The notes below the pieces were generated by a model, which saw only the letters and a program-made list of their open reading frames with translations, had not been told where the DNA came from and did not search any database. This document shows positions 10,201 through 19,972 of a stretch of DNA of 64,000 bases, in pieces (the stretch's first letter is position 1; every line of letters begins with the position of its first letter). This DNA comes from Sphaerolaimus hirsutus. Taxonomy: Eukaryota > Nematoda > Chromadorea > Monhysterida > Sphaerolaimidae. Position numbers and translations under genes: made by a program. The stretch spans positions 2,889,180 to 2,953,179 of the forward strand of contig OZ038457.1 of NCBI GenBank assembly GCA_964036195.1, in the 5' to 3' direction.

Positions 10201-13200
10201 TGTCTGATATTTGCCAACCCTACCCATGAAACAAACAACCACCCCTCACCCAGGGAAGTAACTGCCACGTGCCCAACTGCCAGGGGGGCGAGCTCAACCT
10301 GGAGACTGGCACCACGTGCGACTGCTTCCCCAGCTACTACGGACATTTCTGCGAGCACTACTGCCCCCACACGTGGACTGAGGATGGCCAGTGCCTGTGT
10401 GAGAAAGGTGTGCCTTGTGCCTACAAAGTGCCTAGTTTTATGTGGGAATTTTGGAGAAATTGGGAAACACTTCTTTTTTGAAGACATTTCATGATACATG
10501 GAATAACACTGGAATGAGTGATTCTCGATCTCTGTCTATAAATATTTTAGCAGTTGATGTCACAGTTGTAAAAACGTATTAACTTTTACATGTATACTCA
10601 TGCTGATTCATGAGTTTCTCAAATGTGAAATAAAAACAGAAACATAAGTGTGTTCCCCCATTTTATTCCCCGAACCCCCTGATAGCTCAGCGACCCATTA
10701 TTGTGGAGCATATTTCGACCGGTCATAATTACACAAATTTACGCTGAAAACAAATTCATTCCTTTTTAACTTGAAAGTACAGATTTACCTTGAAAACATC
10801 TGATTAACGTAGACATCTGTACCAATTTTTATTTGACTGCAACACGCAAACAACACAGACTTCAACGGGCTGGAATGTGCGGCGTGCAGCAACAAAAACG
10901 AGACCCGCTGCTTCAAAAGAATTCATCGGTTTGTCTTAAATACAGCCATTATGGGAGAAGTTCTCGGTAATCATAAATACCTACCTGAATACATGGGGTT
11001 ATTTATACGCGATGAAAAAAGTATTGTTTTTTAAATTCAAGTGGAATGTGGTGAATATAAACACCTTCCCGGTCACGTCCGGCACCCAATTTTTTTTATT
11101 TTACTTCTTACATCCTATCCCCAGTTCTAGGGCGCCCCAAAGGCTGAAACTTGGGGGAGATATTGGCGCAACCCCCCTCTACTTCGCATGAATTTGGGGG
11201 GTCGCGGCGACCCCCCAAATTCATGCGAAGTAGAGGGGAGTTGCACCAATACCTACCCCAAGTTTCAGCTTCTGGCGCGCCCTAGAACTGGAGATAGGGT
11301 GTCACAAGTAAGATCAAAAATAGGGTGCCGGACGTGACCGGGAAGGTGTTTACTTCATTCTAAAGTGCGCGGCCAGGGGACAGTCCCGTACCCTGCAAAG
11401 TGTAAAGTCAAGTGCCAAATGTCATGTAAAATGTCAATAAAAGAGTATAGGCTTTACATCTCAACTTTCAACATTCAGCATGGCATTTGACAAGTTCGCA
11501 TGGCATTTGTCACCTGACTTGACAATTTACAGGGTGCGGGACGACCACCAATTCACGATCGAGTGCAATAATCGCAGCAGCTCAGCGATGGCGGCGCGCT
11601 ACCGGTACCGTTTCGCTGTGGCGGCGGCGGCGCTCAGTTTTATCGCCTTATTAATGCTGTGGTTGAGCACGGCCGCCAGGCGGCACAGACGCACCGCGCT
11701 CGCCAATCAGGTGACTATTTCAGTAGTGGACAAGTGACATGTAAAGTGGTAAGTGGTAGGTAAAGTGATGTGCCGAGTCAAGTGCGACCAGTAAGTGGTA
11801 AGTTAGCTTGTTGGCGAAAATACTTGTCATTTAGACGTTCGAACTTGTCACTTACTTGCCACTTATAATCTCTTGTCACTTGGCTACCAACTTTCTTAGC
11901 GGTCGCAACTTTGCAAGTGTGCACAGTTGACGTAGATAGATACTCAGTAAATAAAGAAAAATAGATAAAAAAGCCCAAATTTACCATATTTGTTTGCATA
12001 TATCCCCTCTGTAAGACGAGTGAGGATAAATAATCCCCCATTAAAACATATGATCAATTTGTTATGTCCAATTTGAACAAAAATATCAAGTTTTTGTGTT
12101 AATAAAGCATATTTGGCCGAATAATTTCATAGAAACACGTTTGGAAATTTCGACGAATAAAAATAACCTCCCTTCGAATAGTCCCCCCCTCCAAAAACGT
12201 CTAATGGTAAAAATAGAGAATTATTAGAGCGAATACGGTAGTTACCACTTGCCACAACAAAGTTCACTCACAAAACACAACTCCGTACCAAGCCACTTTC
12301 CACCACTCATCTACAGGTGCTGCAAGCGCAACTGGCGGCGGGGCAGTCGAGTAGAACGCGTCGCCGTTCAGCCGGCCTCGACTCTCTGGGGCCGGGCGGC
12401 TGGCGCAACCCCATCGCCCCCCTGCTCGGCTACGCCGCCGGCCCCGCCCCGCCCGCAATCAATATTGGTGGGTTTGGGACTGTGAGACTGGTGCTGCGAG
12501 GTTAAAGACTAGGAATGAAGGCGGTAGTGATGGAAAAGCGCCATGGCGCCATTTTGCTCTGGCACCATAGTCCAGGCGCTTTTTCCATTACTAATCGGGG
12601 TTTTAAAAAATGTGTTTTTTATGTTAAAAGTTGGAAAACCCGTGGCAGTTCACGGCGGAAATTTCGGAAACTGATAAATTAGCTGTGGACGCATTTGAGT
12701 TTACCGGAATAAGGATTTCGTCAACGGCAGTTGACGGGGGCCTAAAAATGACCCATTTCGGTAAACTCAAGCGTGTTCCACCTTTCAGAAACTTCGTCCA
12801 TAAAACAATTATAGTGCACGTGTAGACCTTAACCGCCAACCAATGAGCGACACGCTTGCAGGCGACCCGGTGGCCAGATTAAGCCCCGCCTACGCGCACA
12901 CGAGCGACCCGCTGCAGAGGCGGACCGCAGCCGAGCCGCCGCCCAGCTACGAGGACGCCGTGCGCGTCGCCGCAAATGGTCCGTTTTGTGCGCGTTAGCC
13001 CCCCCCCAGGTTGACATTTGAATCACACTATAGGTGGCAGTCCCAAGCCCTGTAAAGTGAAGTGTCAAATGTTATGTAAAATGTCAATTGCCATGCAGTG
13101 TCAAAGGTTCAGTAATTGTTGTTTTGATTGACATTTGACTTATTACACCGTGAGACATTGTCCTGTATTTGCCATTTAGCCGATTTTTTATTTGGAGTGA

Positions 13201-13587
13201 AACTGGCGAGTTGACAAGCGATCTCCAAAGTGACAACTCCAAAGAAAGTTCCCCGTCAACTTATCTAACATGTGAAACTTAACTCATCAATTTACCGCCA
13301 CTTGGCCGCACCGCCCTTTCTATCGGGGGCGCCCTACTATCTCACCTCGTCCTACATTGAACCACCATTTCAAACCCCTCAATCGCAATCCACAAACTGT
13401 CCAAGGCCCTTCGAACGGCCTGTCAAACGGGTCGCCGCCGCCCGCGTACACGGCGGGCACGGACGACGCGTACGGCGTGGGCGACATCGCCGCGCCCAGC
13501 GCCCAGTGCACGCCCAGTCGAGGCTTGACCGTGCGGCTGGAGGGCGGCGCCGGCACGCCCAAGATTGAACGCGAGCCAAATTTGTAG
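7250..13587 (+). CDS. EGF-repeat single-pass membrane protein with PPxY tail (3' part)
   Basis: Proposed exons: 7250-7430, 7853-8019, 9795-9966, 10254-10407, 10859-10928, 11533-11710, 12317-12467, 12862-12978 and 13406-13587 (stop TAG 13585). Phases agree throughout and give 456 residues. I see a hydrophilic Ser/Thr-rich stretch, then about four EGF-like repeats. One CxC...GxxC pattern is completed only by joining 9966 to 10254, another by joining 10407 to 10859, which supports those junctions. A hydrophobic helix with RRHRR after it (about 11610-11690) is the membrane segment. The cytoplasmic part holds PPPSY and PPPAY, possible ligands for WW domains such as those of NEDD4 ligases. I do not recognise the family. 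The 5' end is missing unless the ATG at 7251 is the start. The 12862 acceptor could instead be 12826. Three introns involve A/B elements at their 5' sites. Confidence 0.75.
7431..7852 (+). mobile_element. Intron beginning with an A-type terminus
   Basis: The exon ends TTACAG at 7430 and the intron opens GTGCCAGTC, then CCCGAGCCCTGTAA and GTAAAG repeats, which is the A-type 5' end with a 4-bp insertion. The 3' end is a long C run and CAG at 7850-7852, where no clear element terminus remains. CAG stands at both boundaries. It may be an aged introner. Confidence 0.5.
8020..9791 (+). mobile_element. B-type introner B1, forming a whole intron
   Basis: The element opens GTGCCAATTTCTCAAGTGG and closes with the inverted CCACTTGAGGAATCGGCCC. 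CAG lies before it (8017-8019) and after it (9792-9794). The intron 8020-9794 therefore equals the element plus one copy of the duplication. Joining 8019 to 9795 keeps the reading frame and enters an EGF repeat. Most of its length is a later palindromic insertion (8180-9626); without it the element would be about 325 bp. Confidence 0.85.
8180..9626. mobile_element. Giant palindrome, H-type foldback element H1
   Basis: The arms are about 700 bp each, near-perfect inverted copies meeting near 8905, with ends AACACCTTCCCGG and its complement flanked by TA. It is nested in introner B1. Shorter relatives sit at 11060-11350 and 57026-58153. Confidence 0.85.
11060..11350. mobile_element. H-type foldback element H2
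   Basis: The ends are AACACCTTCCCGGTCACG and its inverse, with TA on each side. The two arms fill nearly the whole element. It lies in an intron of the EGF-repeat gene. Confidence 0.8.
11377..11548 (-). mobile_element. A-type element A9, inverted, supplying a splice acceptor
   Basis: The ends are GGGACAGTCCCGTACCCTG and, in reverse complement, GTGGTCGTCCCGCACCCTG. CAG (11374-11376) and CAA (11549-11551) flank it. The subterminal TTTACAG at 11526-11532 is the only in-phase acceptor I see before the membrane-helix exon. The last 16 bases of the element would then be coding. Confidence 0.65.
11711..12313 (+). mobile_element. B-type introner B3, diverged, forming an intron
   Basis: After CAG at 11708-11710 the intron opens GTGACTATTTCAGTAGTGG and continues AAGTGACATGTAAAGTGG, closely matching the start of introner B2 at 59733. 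CAG at 12314-12316 ends the intron. The 3' terminus has decayed, although CCACTTGCC-type motifs remain near 12245. A diverged F-type element lies inside near 12000-12240. Confidence 0.65.
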
Positions 13588-14455
13588 ATTGTGGATTAAA
13601 TTGAGTGACCTCAGAGTTTGAGTTGATGGATATTTTACCGTATACCATTTGAATAATGAACAGAAAACGGTTTCTATATTTTCATTTTACCACGACTTGA
13701 ATTGCCTTACATTGTGGGATGATTGAGCTCAAAAACTTTCATGGCACTATTCATCGAAAATTGGTAACATTCTGTGCAAAGAATGTTCAGATAGTATACG
13801 AACTTCCTAATAAAAATGGTAATGTGAAAAACCTGCCGCACTGCGTATACCGCAGTGCGGCAGGTTCACTGATACGATTGAACACTTTACAAATAATGTG
13901 ACCGTATTTTCATGAATAAAGTGACGTAAAATATTGTACGAGTCACCCACAGAGAGCGATGCGACGATGACGATATTTTTTTAATATTCAGATGGGATAT
14001 GGTAAATTTAATTGTCGAATGTGCTGTTGGTGAACTAAGAGAATGAACCTAGTCAATAAATGCATATTTTAGCCGAGTATTAGCTACGATTTTCCGTGGA
14101 CGAAAATGCCAACATTCCACTCGTACGATACAGGTTTAGCATTTTTATTATTTATTCATCTCGCCTCATTTTTGCTGTTTAAAATATTTACGTTTTTACG
14201 TAGCGTGATAGTATTTCTCACGTTTGTCGCGGGAATTGTAACACACCGCATTTACTGTATTCAGACACAAACTGTATTTATGTTGCGTGACGTCAAGAAA
14301 ATATTATCAGAAAAATAAATCTACCGAAAATCCCAATCTTCACATAAACATCAATAAATATACATTCTCAACACATCTAAACACCAAAGTATAGACACTC
14401 CACAAAAAGTAACTCTCGTCTGTGCACACTACAGGGTGGCCTAATCAAATGTGAT
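13588..14455. other. Convergent 3' intergenic region
   Basis: It separates the stop codons of the EGF gene (+) and the carrier gene (-). It contains the perfect inverted CTGCCGCACTGCG hairpin near 13833-13866. An AT-rich 70-codon open frame at 14106-14318 (+) is hydrophobic but has no support as a gene. Confidence 0.5.
13915..13920 (+). terminator. Possible polyadenylation signal of the EGF gene
   Basis: AATAAA lies about 330 bases after the stop codon. No cleavage site can be assigned from sequence. Confidence 0.35.
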
Positions 14456-17400
14456 TTAAATGTGCGCTGGAATCGCATCACCGGAGTGCAGCAGCCGGCG
14501 GCCAGCGGTCAGCGCCAGCCAGAACACGCCCACTTGCGGACCAACCTGCAAAGGGCACACGTAAACCAGGGGTCTCCTGGGGGGGGGGCTGCCCCCCAAA
14601 CCGCTATCTATCCTGGAGGCCGCTAAGCTAAATATCTATCCAACCTCTGAGCACCCCCCCCCCCCAACTCGCTCAGATACCTACCTATCTGGAGCAGTGG
14701 CGTAGCCAGGATTTATGAGCGGGGGGGGGGCGGATTGTATACGGAACCCGGCGAACGGGGGGAGGCGGCGCCCCCCTCAAATTTGGCCCCTATAATTGCG
14801 GAATGGAGTTATGGCGCTGGCGCCATTCGTATGCGCCGCGCCATGGCGTGATTGGCGTCGGCGATGGCGCCAATGGGTACAATATAAGAAAAAATTTATA
14901 CCTAAATGTACGAAAATTTGTACGGCGCATAGTAATTTGGAGCGGTATTTATACTGATGATGATGCGACGTACGTAACAATCAGAGAGATTGTGAGGGGC
15001 GAAATGCGCGCTTGCGCGCAAATTTTTTAAAAACAACCTACAAAATCGGTATAGAAAAGTGTCATTCTCGGCAACTTTTATATCCGACCCGGGAAGGGGG
15101 GGCGGTCGCCCCCCCCGCCCCCCCCCTGGCCACGCCACTGATCTGGAGTGAAGCCTATTAATTTTGCCCCCCCCCCAGAAAAGCTTAAGCGAGTTTAGCA
15201 CTCGAGTTAACCCCAACCCAAAACACACAAATCAAAAAAAGGTACCCAAAACGCACCTTGAGCACATTCGAAAACAATCCATGGAAGTATCCCCAGGGCC
15301 CCGACACCAGGTAAATTCCCCGGACGCAATCCCACAGCGAACGAAACTTTACATCCACGCCCCCGTCCTTAGGTAGCAGGTATGATTGCGCCTGAAAATT
15401 AATTAATATGAATGATTTAATTAATATTTAATTTAATTAATAAGTGGAATTAATTAAGATTCATAAAAACGGATTGAGGTAAAGGACTCTGCAGTTTATC
15501 ATGAGGCAAGTGCAAGGTAATGCTCTTCATGACCAAATATTAGCGTGAATAGTATGTAGTCTACTTTTCCTGGAGATTTATAAATTATTGCCATTTATAA
15601 TTTTTAAATTATTGCTTGAATCTACATATTTATCTTACTGGAGTACATTTTCTCCGATTTTCAACCAAAACCGCTATATATTGGATCTTTTTATCAATTT
15701 GTATTGGTAAATTTGTAACATTGGAAATTCTTGCACATTTACATCGAATCATATCTTCAAAATATATAACTATCACCACACTATATCGCCAATTCCAACC
15801 ATTTAATATACCCAGTATAGGTACACATTCCCAATAACTTTCCACCGGTTAAAAAAATCCACAAAAAATCCAAAAAAGTGTCAATCGAAAAAAATCAATA
15901 AAAAACCCACCATATACTTCCTCCTAAGCACATCAAAGGGATGTGCCGCGACGACGCCCACAGAAACTACAGCGGCGCCGGCGGCCGCGTTCTCGAAGTA
16001 GAAGAACGGCTTGTTCTTGTGCGGGTAGTGCGTCAGCAAGGACAGCAGCGACAGAGTGTAGCCGGCGAAAATGGCTGAGCCTGAGTGGGGGTGGTGAAAA
16101 TGTTTTTTAAACAACCGCGGTTTTTAAAATCAGTTGAAAAACGCCGGCCATCCCATATCCTGCGACACAATGGCGGATCTACTATTTTTTGCACAGTTTT
16201 ACGCACACTATTTATTGGTCTGTCGGGAAAGTTCGTGCCGTTTCAGGATCGCCGCCCATTGGATCGTCCTGGACGATCAGTGGGCATTCACCCGGCGTAT
16301 ATAAGCTGGAATTTATCCAAGCATAAATTTTTACCACAAAATTGATTACGTAAAAGTCGATGCAGTGCTGATTTATCTCTCAATAATGTTCAAAACTCAA
16401 CGTGCACGATCCAGCGTTTCCGTGGTTTTCGATTTTTCGATGAAATTTCAATGTAAAATCGGCTGGAAACAAGTAGGAGATATGTATTATCATCCACTTT
16501 TATGTAATCAATTTCGCGGTAAACTTTTATTTTTGAATTTTACGTTGAGCGGTAATTCCAGCTTATATACACCGACTCAAAACTCACAATCCCCGACCAT
16601 CCAAAGGAAGACGGAACGAACTTTTCCGACAGCCCAATAATTGCCTACCCAAATTTCGAACACTAATCAAACTATTTACAATATTTCACAACTATTCACT
16701 ATTTATTTGCAATCTTTTAGCAAGAAAAGCAAGAGCGATTTACACCATCAAACCCCCATGGGGGTCAAAATCTACAAAACCCCCAAACCTGACCCACACA
16801 ACCTCACTAACCACACATGGACAGCGCCAGACCCCTATAAACACCCCTGTAGAACCCCTCATCATACAATATCTTGAAGAAGGCGTCAGTAGCGTTCTTG
16901 TAGTGTGGGGTGGCGCTGGGGGCGGCGCAAATGCTCGCTTGGGTGACTAAACGGACTTTGACCACGTCGAGGGGGTGCGTGGCTAGGGTGGCTGCCACCC
17001 CCGAGACGGAACCTGCGAGTTAAAAGTGACAGGGGTTAAGTGATCATTGGATGACACTTTATTTTTAAATTTGATTTTAATAATAATCATAATTCAAACT
17101 ACAAATTTGTTTCCACAGTTTAAATCACACAAATTTACTTAAAAACAAGCTTAAGCACTTAATCAATAAATCATTTAAAATCAAACGTTTGGAAACAACA
17201 TCGTAAAAAGTGAAAACTGAGTCCAAAACACACACATAAACATCAATCAAACTGACCACAAACAAACGTGTAAGCCATGGTCTCCAAGCTGGGCCACACG
17301 TTCGCCTTGGGCGTGGCCGGCACGAAGGCGCCCGCGAGCCTGTCGAACACGGTCACCGCGATGCCGTAGTGCGGCAACGTGCGCAGCGCCGACGCTCCCG

Positions 17401-19380
17401 CGCCAGTCAGGAAGCCCTTGTAGCCGTACAGACGTCTGCGGGAGGTTGGGAAGACACTTGTTTTCGATTGAGATGGAGATTTATTTTTTTTTCTGTGGTG
17501 ATTTCACAGATTTAAGTTATATTTGTGTATTTGTTAATTATAGCCGAGTTTCAGCCATTACCGCCGGAAATTCATATGGTACACTTCAGCGTAATTCGAT
17601 GAACTCTTAATCATATTTAAATAAATTTACATTGGTACAAATTAGCCAGAGGTTATAAGACTCAATAAACATTGTGTGGAATCGTATCTGTGTAGATTTT
17701 CCTCCAATGGGGCGCCATCTTTCCGTGTGTTTTCTTTCAACATTCGTTTGAGCTTCCCTTATCCAAGTACAATTAGGGTTCAAACGGGATTGACTTTTCG
17801 GGATCGGGATTCACTTTTTGAGATTTCGGGATCGGGATCGGGATTGGGGTTTCGGGATCGGGATCGGGATTGGTTTTTTGAGATTTCGGGATCGGGATCG
17901 GGATTGGCCGGGATTGGGGTCACGGGATCGGGATTGGGATAGGCATTTTTCCGGGATCGGGATTGGGTTCTAGGGATAGAGATTTCGGCCATTTTTCTGG
18001 CATTCACAGTTGTTCATAAAGGTCTCAAAACACTGTTGGATGCCAGAAAAGTGGTATAAAATTGACGCTGGGGGTTTGCATCCACTTTTTTGCATGCAAA
18101 AACGTCATTATTTCACTTTTTATAATTTCCACTAATTTTTCCGGGATCGGGATCCCGGACTTGGGAGTTTCTCGGGATCGGGATTTGAAAATTTTCGGGA
18201 TCGGGATCGGGACTGATAAATCCCGGAATTTCACGGGATCCGGGATCGGGATCCCGTTTGAACCCTAAGTACAATACGTCGCAATGTAAATATCTAACCG
18301 AATATGCGCCGCTGCCGCAGTGGGTCCCATTTTGCCGCCCGGCACCCCCGCCTCGGACCAAATCTTGCACACGCTCAGAGGATTCACAGCATATCTGCGA
18401 CATGTGTTGTTTTTTGAGTGCTCGAAGAAATTAAGATTTAATCAAATTTACATTTTGTGTATTAATTCTAATAGAACAGCATACATCCTACAATAGAAGA
18501 GCGTCTCTAATATGGCATGGCACCTATCATCTATTCATTCACTCATGAAAAGGAAGGAACGGCACCTCCAATATCTAGAACGACAGGTAAAAAGTTGTAG
18601 AAAATCTCTACCCAACCCCTTACGGCAATTTATTCACTACAGCGCGTTACAGCGAAAGACAAGCCACGGGTGGAGCTTGGGAACCTTTTGAACCATTCCA
18701 AGACAAATTACGGTGGGCACACAAAAATCAAAAGGTCCCCAAGCTCCGCCCATGGCTTGCCTTTTGCTGTAATCCGCTGTACAGTGCCCGCAGATATTTT
18801 GCTTTGCATGCGGCGGTCAGCGCAAGCTCCGCCCACTTTCGTGTAAATGCCCACTAGCGCTAACCCCCAAAATCACGAACGTTCCGTCAGGCTCGCCTTT
18901 TTTTGTGTGTGAGCTCAATAACGACAGTTCAATTTCTACGATTTCTTACATTCGACAGAGAACACACATAATTTTAGCCCCCTGTGTGTACGCTAGACCC
19001 ACAATTCCCATTTTTAAGCGCGTGGTGGGCCTCAAAATGTTCGTAAAAATCACAAGTTTGTATAGGGAAAACGACACGCCCGGCCGAGCAAAATTCACGT
19101 GCAGTTTTAAGATGTAGGCTGGCGCGAGAGCGCGGAGTAACAGTGGCACATGGCTCGGTGCCAATACGCACAGGAATTTCTGCGCGCACTGTAGTGAATA
19201 AATTGCCGTAACGTTTTGAACATGACCAGCTACCAAACTTGGACAACTGCCAAAAACACATCCACTCTCCGCGGCGGCGCACCACAACACCGACCTGGCT
19301 GCAGCGCCGGCTCCGCCCACCAGCGCGAAGTTGACCACTGCATTGGCGCGGTTATCAGTTAGCGGATTTCGTGACGCCAT
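14456..19380 (-). CDS. SLC25A43: Mitochondrial carrier, SLC25A43-like
   Basis: Seven exons read on the minus strand: 19380-19289 (ATG), 18394-18299, 17435-17260, 17012-16812, 16080-15911, 15391-15257 and 14545-14456 (stop). They total 960 bases and close in frame, giving 319 residues, the usual size of an SLC25 carrier. The three carrier signatures are at residues about 36 (PLSVCK), 135 (PLDVVK) and 236 (PFDVLR). After the third comes RRKYMAQSYLLP, then GGVDV and a GLFSNVLK stretch; this order matches what I remember of human SLC25A43 (KMQAQSPYLP, GGVDV, GLTANLLK). The protein should be a six-helix inner-membrane transporter of uncertain substrate. The first signature has Ser in place of the usual acidic residue. 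The 17260 donor (GTGGTC) was chosen on phase and is the least certain. Confidence 0.88.
14567..15180. mobile_element. D-type element interrupted by a G-type element
   Basis: It opens CAGGGGTCTCC and carries the ATCTATC and C-run features of the D family; the 3' boundary is vague. G2 is inserted at 14695-15140. Confidence 0.55.
14695..15140. mobile_element. G-type hAT-like MITE, copy G2
   Basis: The ends are CAGTGGCGTAGCCAGG and CCTGGCCACGCCACTG, with a perfect 8-bp duplication ATCTGGAG on each side. It has GGCGCC clusters and the GCGCGCTTGCGCGC palindrome in the body. It lies in the last intron of the carrier gene. Confidence 0.88.
16215..16637. mobile_element. TA-flanked mariner-like MITE
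   Basis: The ends are TTGGTCTGTCGGGAAAGTTC and, inverted, TTGGGCTGTCGGAAAAGTTC, with TA on each side. A second inner inverted pair, TATAAGCTGGAATT, lies near 16300 and 16560. No transposase frame is present. It sits in an intron of the carrier gene. Confidence 0.7.
17774..18267. mobile_element. TAGGGT-type foldback element with ATCGGG body, E1
   Basis: The ends are TAGGGTTCAAACGGGAT and the inverted copy. A perfect 8-bp duplication AGTACAAT flanks it. The body is mostly degenerate ATCGGG repeats around a unique core that includes TTGCATGCAAAAACG. Copies with the same core lie at 23790 and 61950. Confidence 0.9.
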
Positions 19381-19972
19381 CGCGGCGCGGCGACGGCGAC
19401 AGCTGCAGCGAGAGCTTACAAAGGACCGGAGACAAGTGAGGGGGTAACCCGCTACCGTACTTTTTTGTTCGGATGACGTCTTTTTTTGCAGGTAGAGTGA
19501 ATGAGGGATGGGGTTTCTTACTGCTGCGCTGTACGGACAGTAAAAATAATTTGCGAAAAACTACATTATCACATCGTTTTAGTCTTCGATATTAAAATCT
19601 CACGCGCATTGTACATTATTCATAAAAGTTTGAGCTTTAAGTTTTTAAACTAAATTTTTGCGGGGTGACCCCTTATGTGAGATTGGCAGCTCGCCAAAAC
19701 AGGTTTTGGATACAAGCGACTGTATACCTACATCACGTTGATGTGTCAATTTTAATTCGTCGGGCGTGATTAGCGACCATTTTCGATCGCTTTATCGCAT
19801 TCCACGGTAACTATAGGTGACGCGGACCGAAATCCAGCGTATTTTACTTTCGTTCGTACAAATGTAACCGTTCAAATAGAAACTTGGACGTGAGCCAATT
19901 TTACATTCGTGCCCGGTCCGATTTTTTTGTAATTTTATTCTTCCATGCGCAGCCGACTTTATTGTAGGCCGG
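19381..19972. promoter_or_regulatory. Putative shared bidirectional promoter
   Basis: The 592 bases separate the start codons of the SLC25A43-like gene (-) and fizzy-related (+). The stretch is richer in CpG near both ends and has a GATGACGTC site near 19472. I recognised no transposon inside it, unlike most of the window. Transcription starts are not known. Confidence 0.55.

Noticed and set aside
10143-10499. 118-codon minus-strand frame
   Set aside because: It lies opposite the third EGF exon, whose cysteine pattern is on the plus strand.
12829-13068. Arg/Ala-rich open frames on the minus strand opposite the EGF gene
   Set aside because: They are antisense shadows of GC-rich exons with phase-compatible splice sites on the plus strand.
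14106-14318. 70-codon hydrophobic open frame between convergent genes
   Set aside because: AT-rich, no homology recognised, no splice or promoter support; likely chance.
17774-18267. TAGGGTT reading as telomere repeat
   Set aside because: The motif occurs only once per end, as a TIR with 8-bp duplications, so it is not telomeric.
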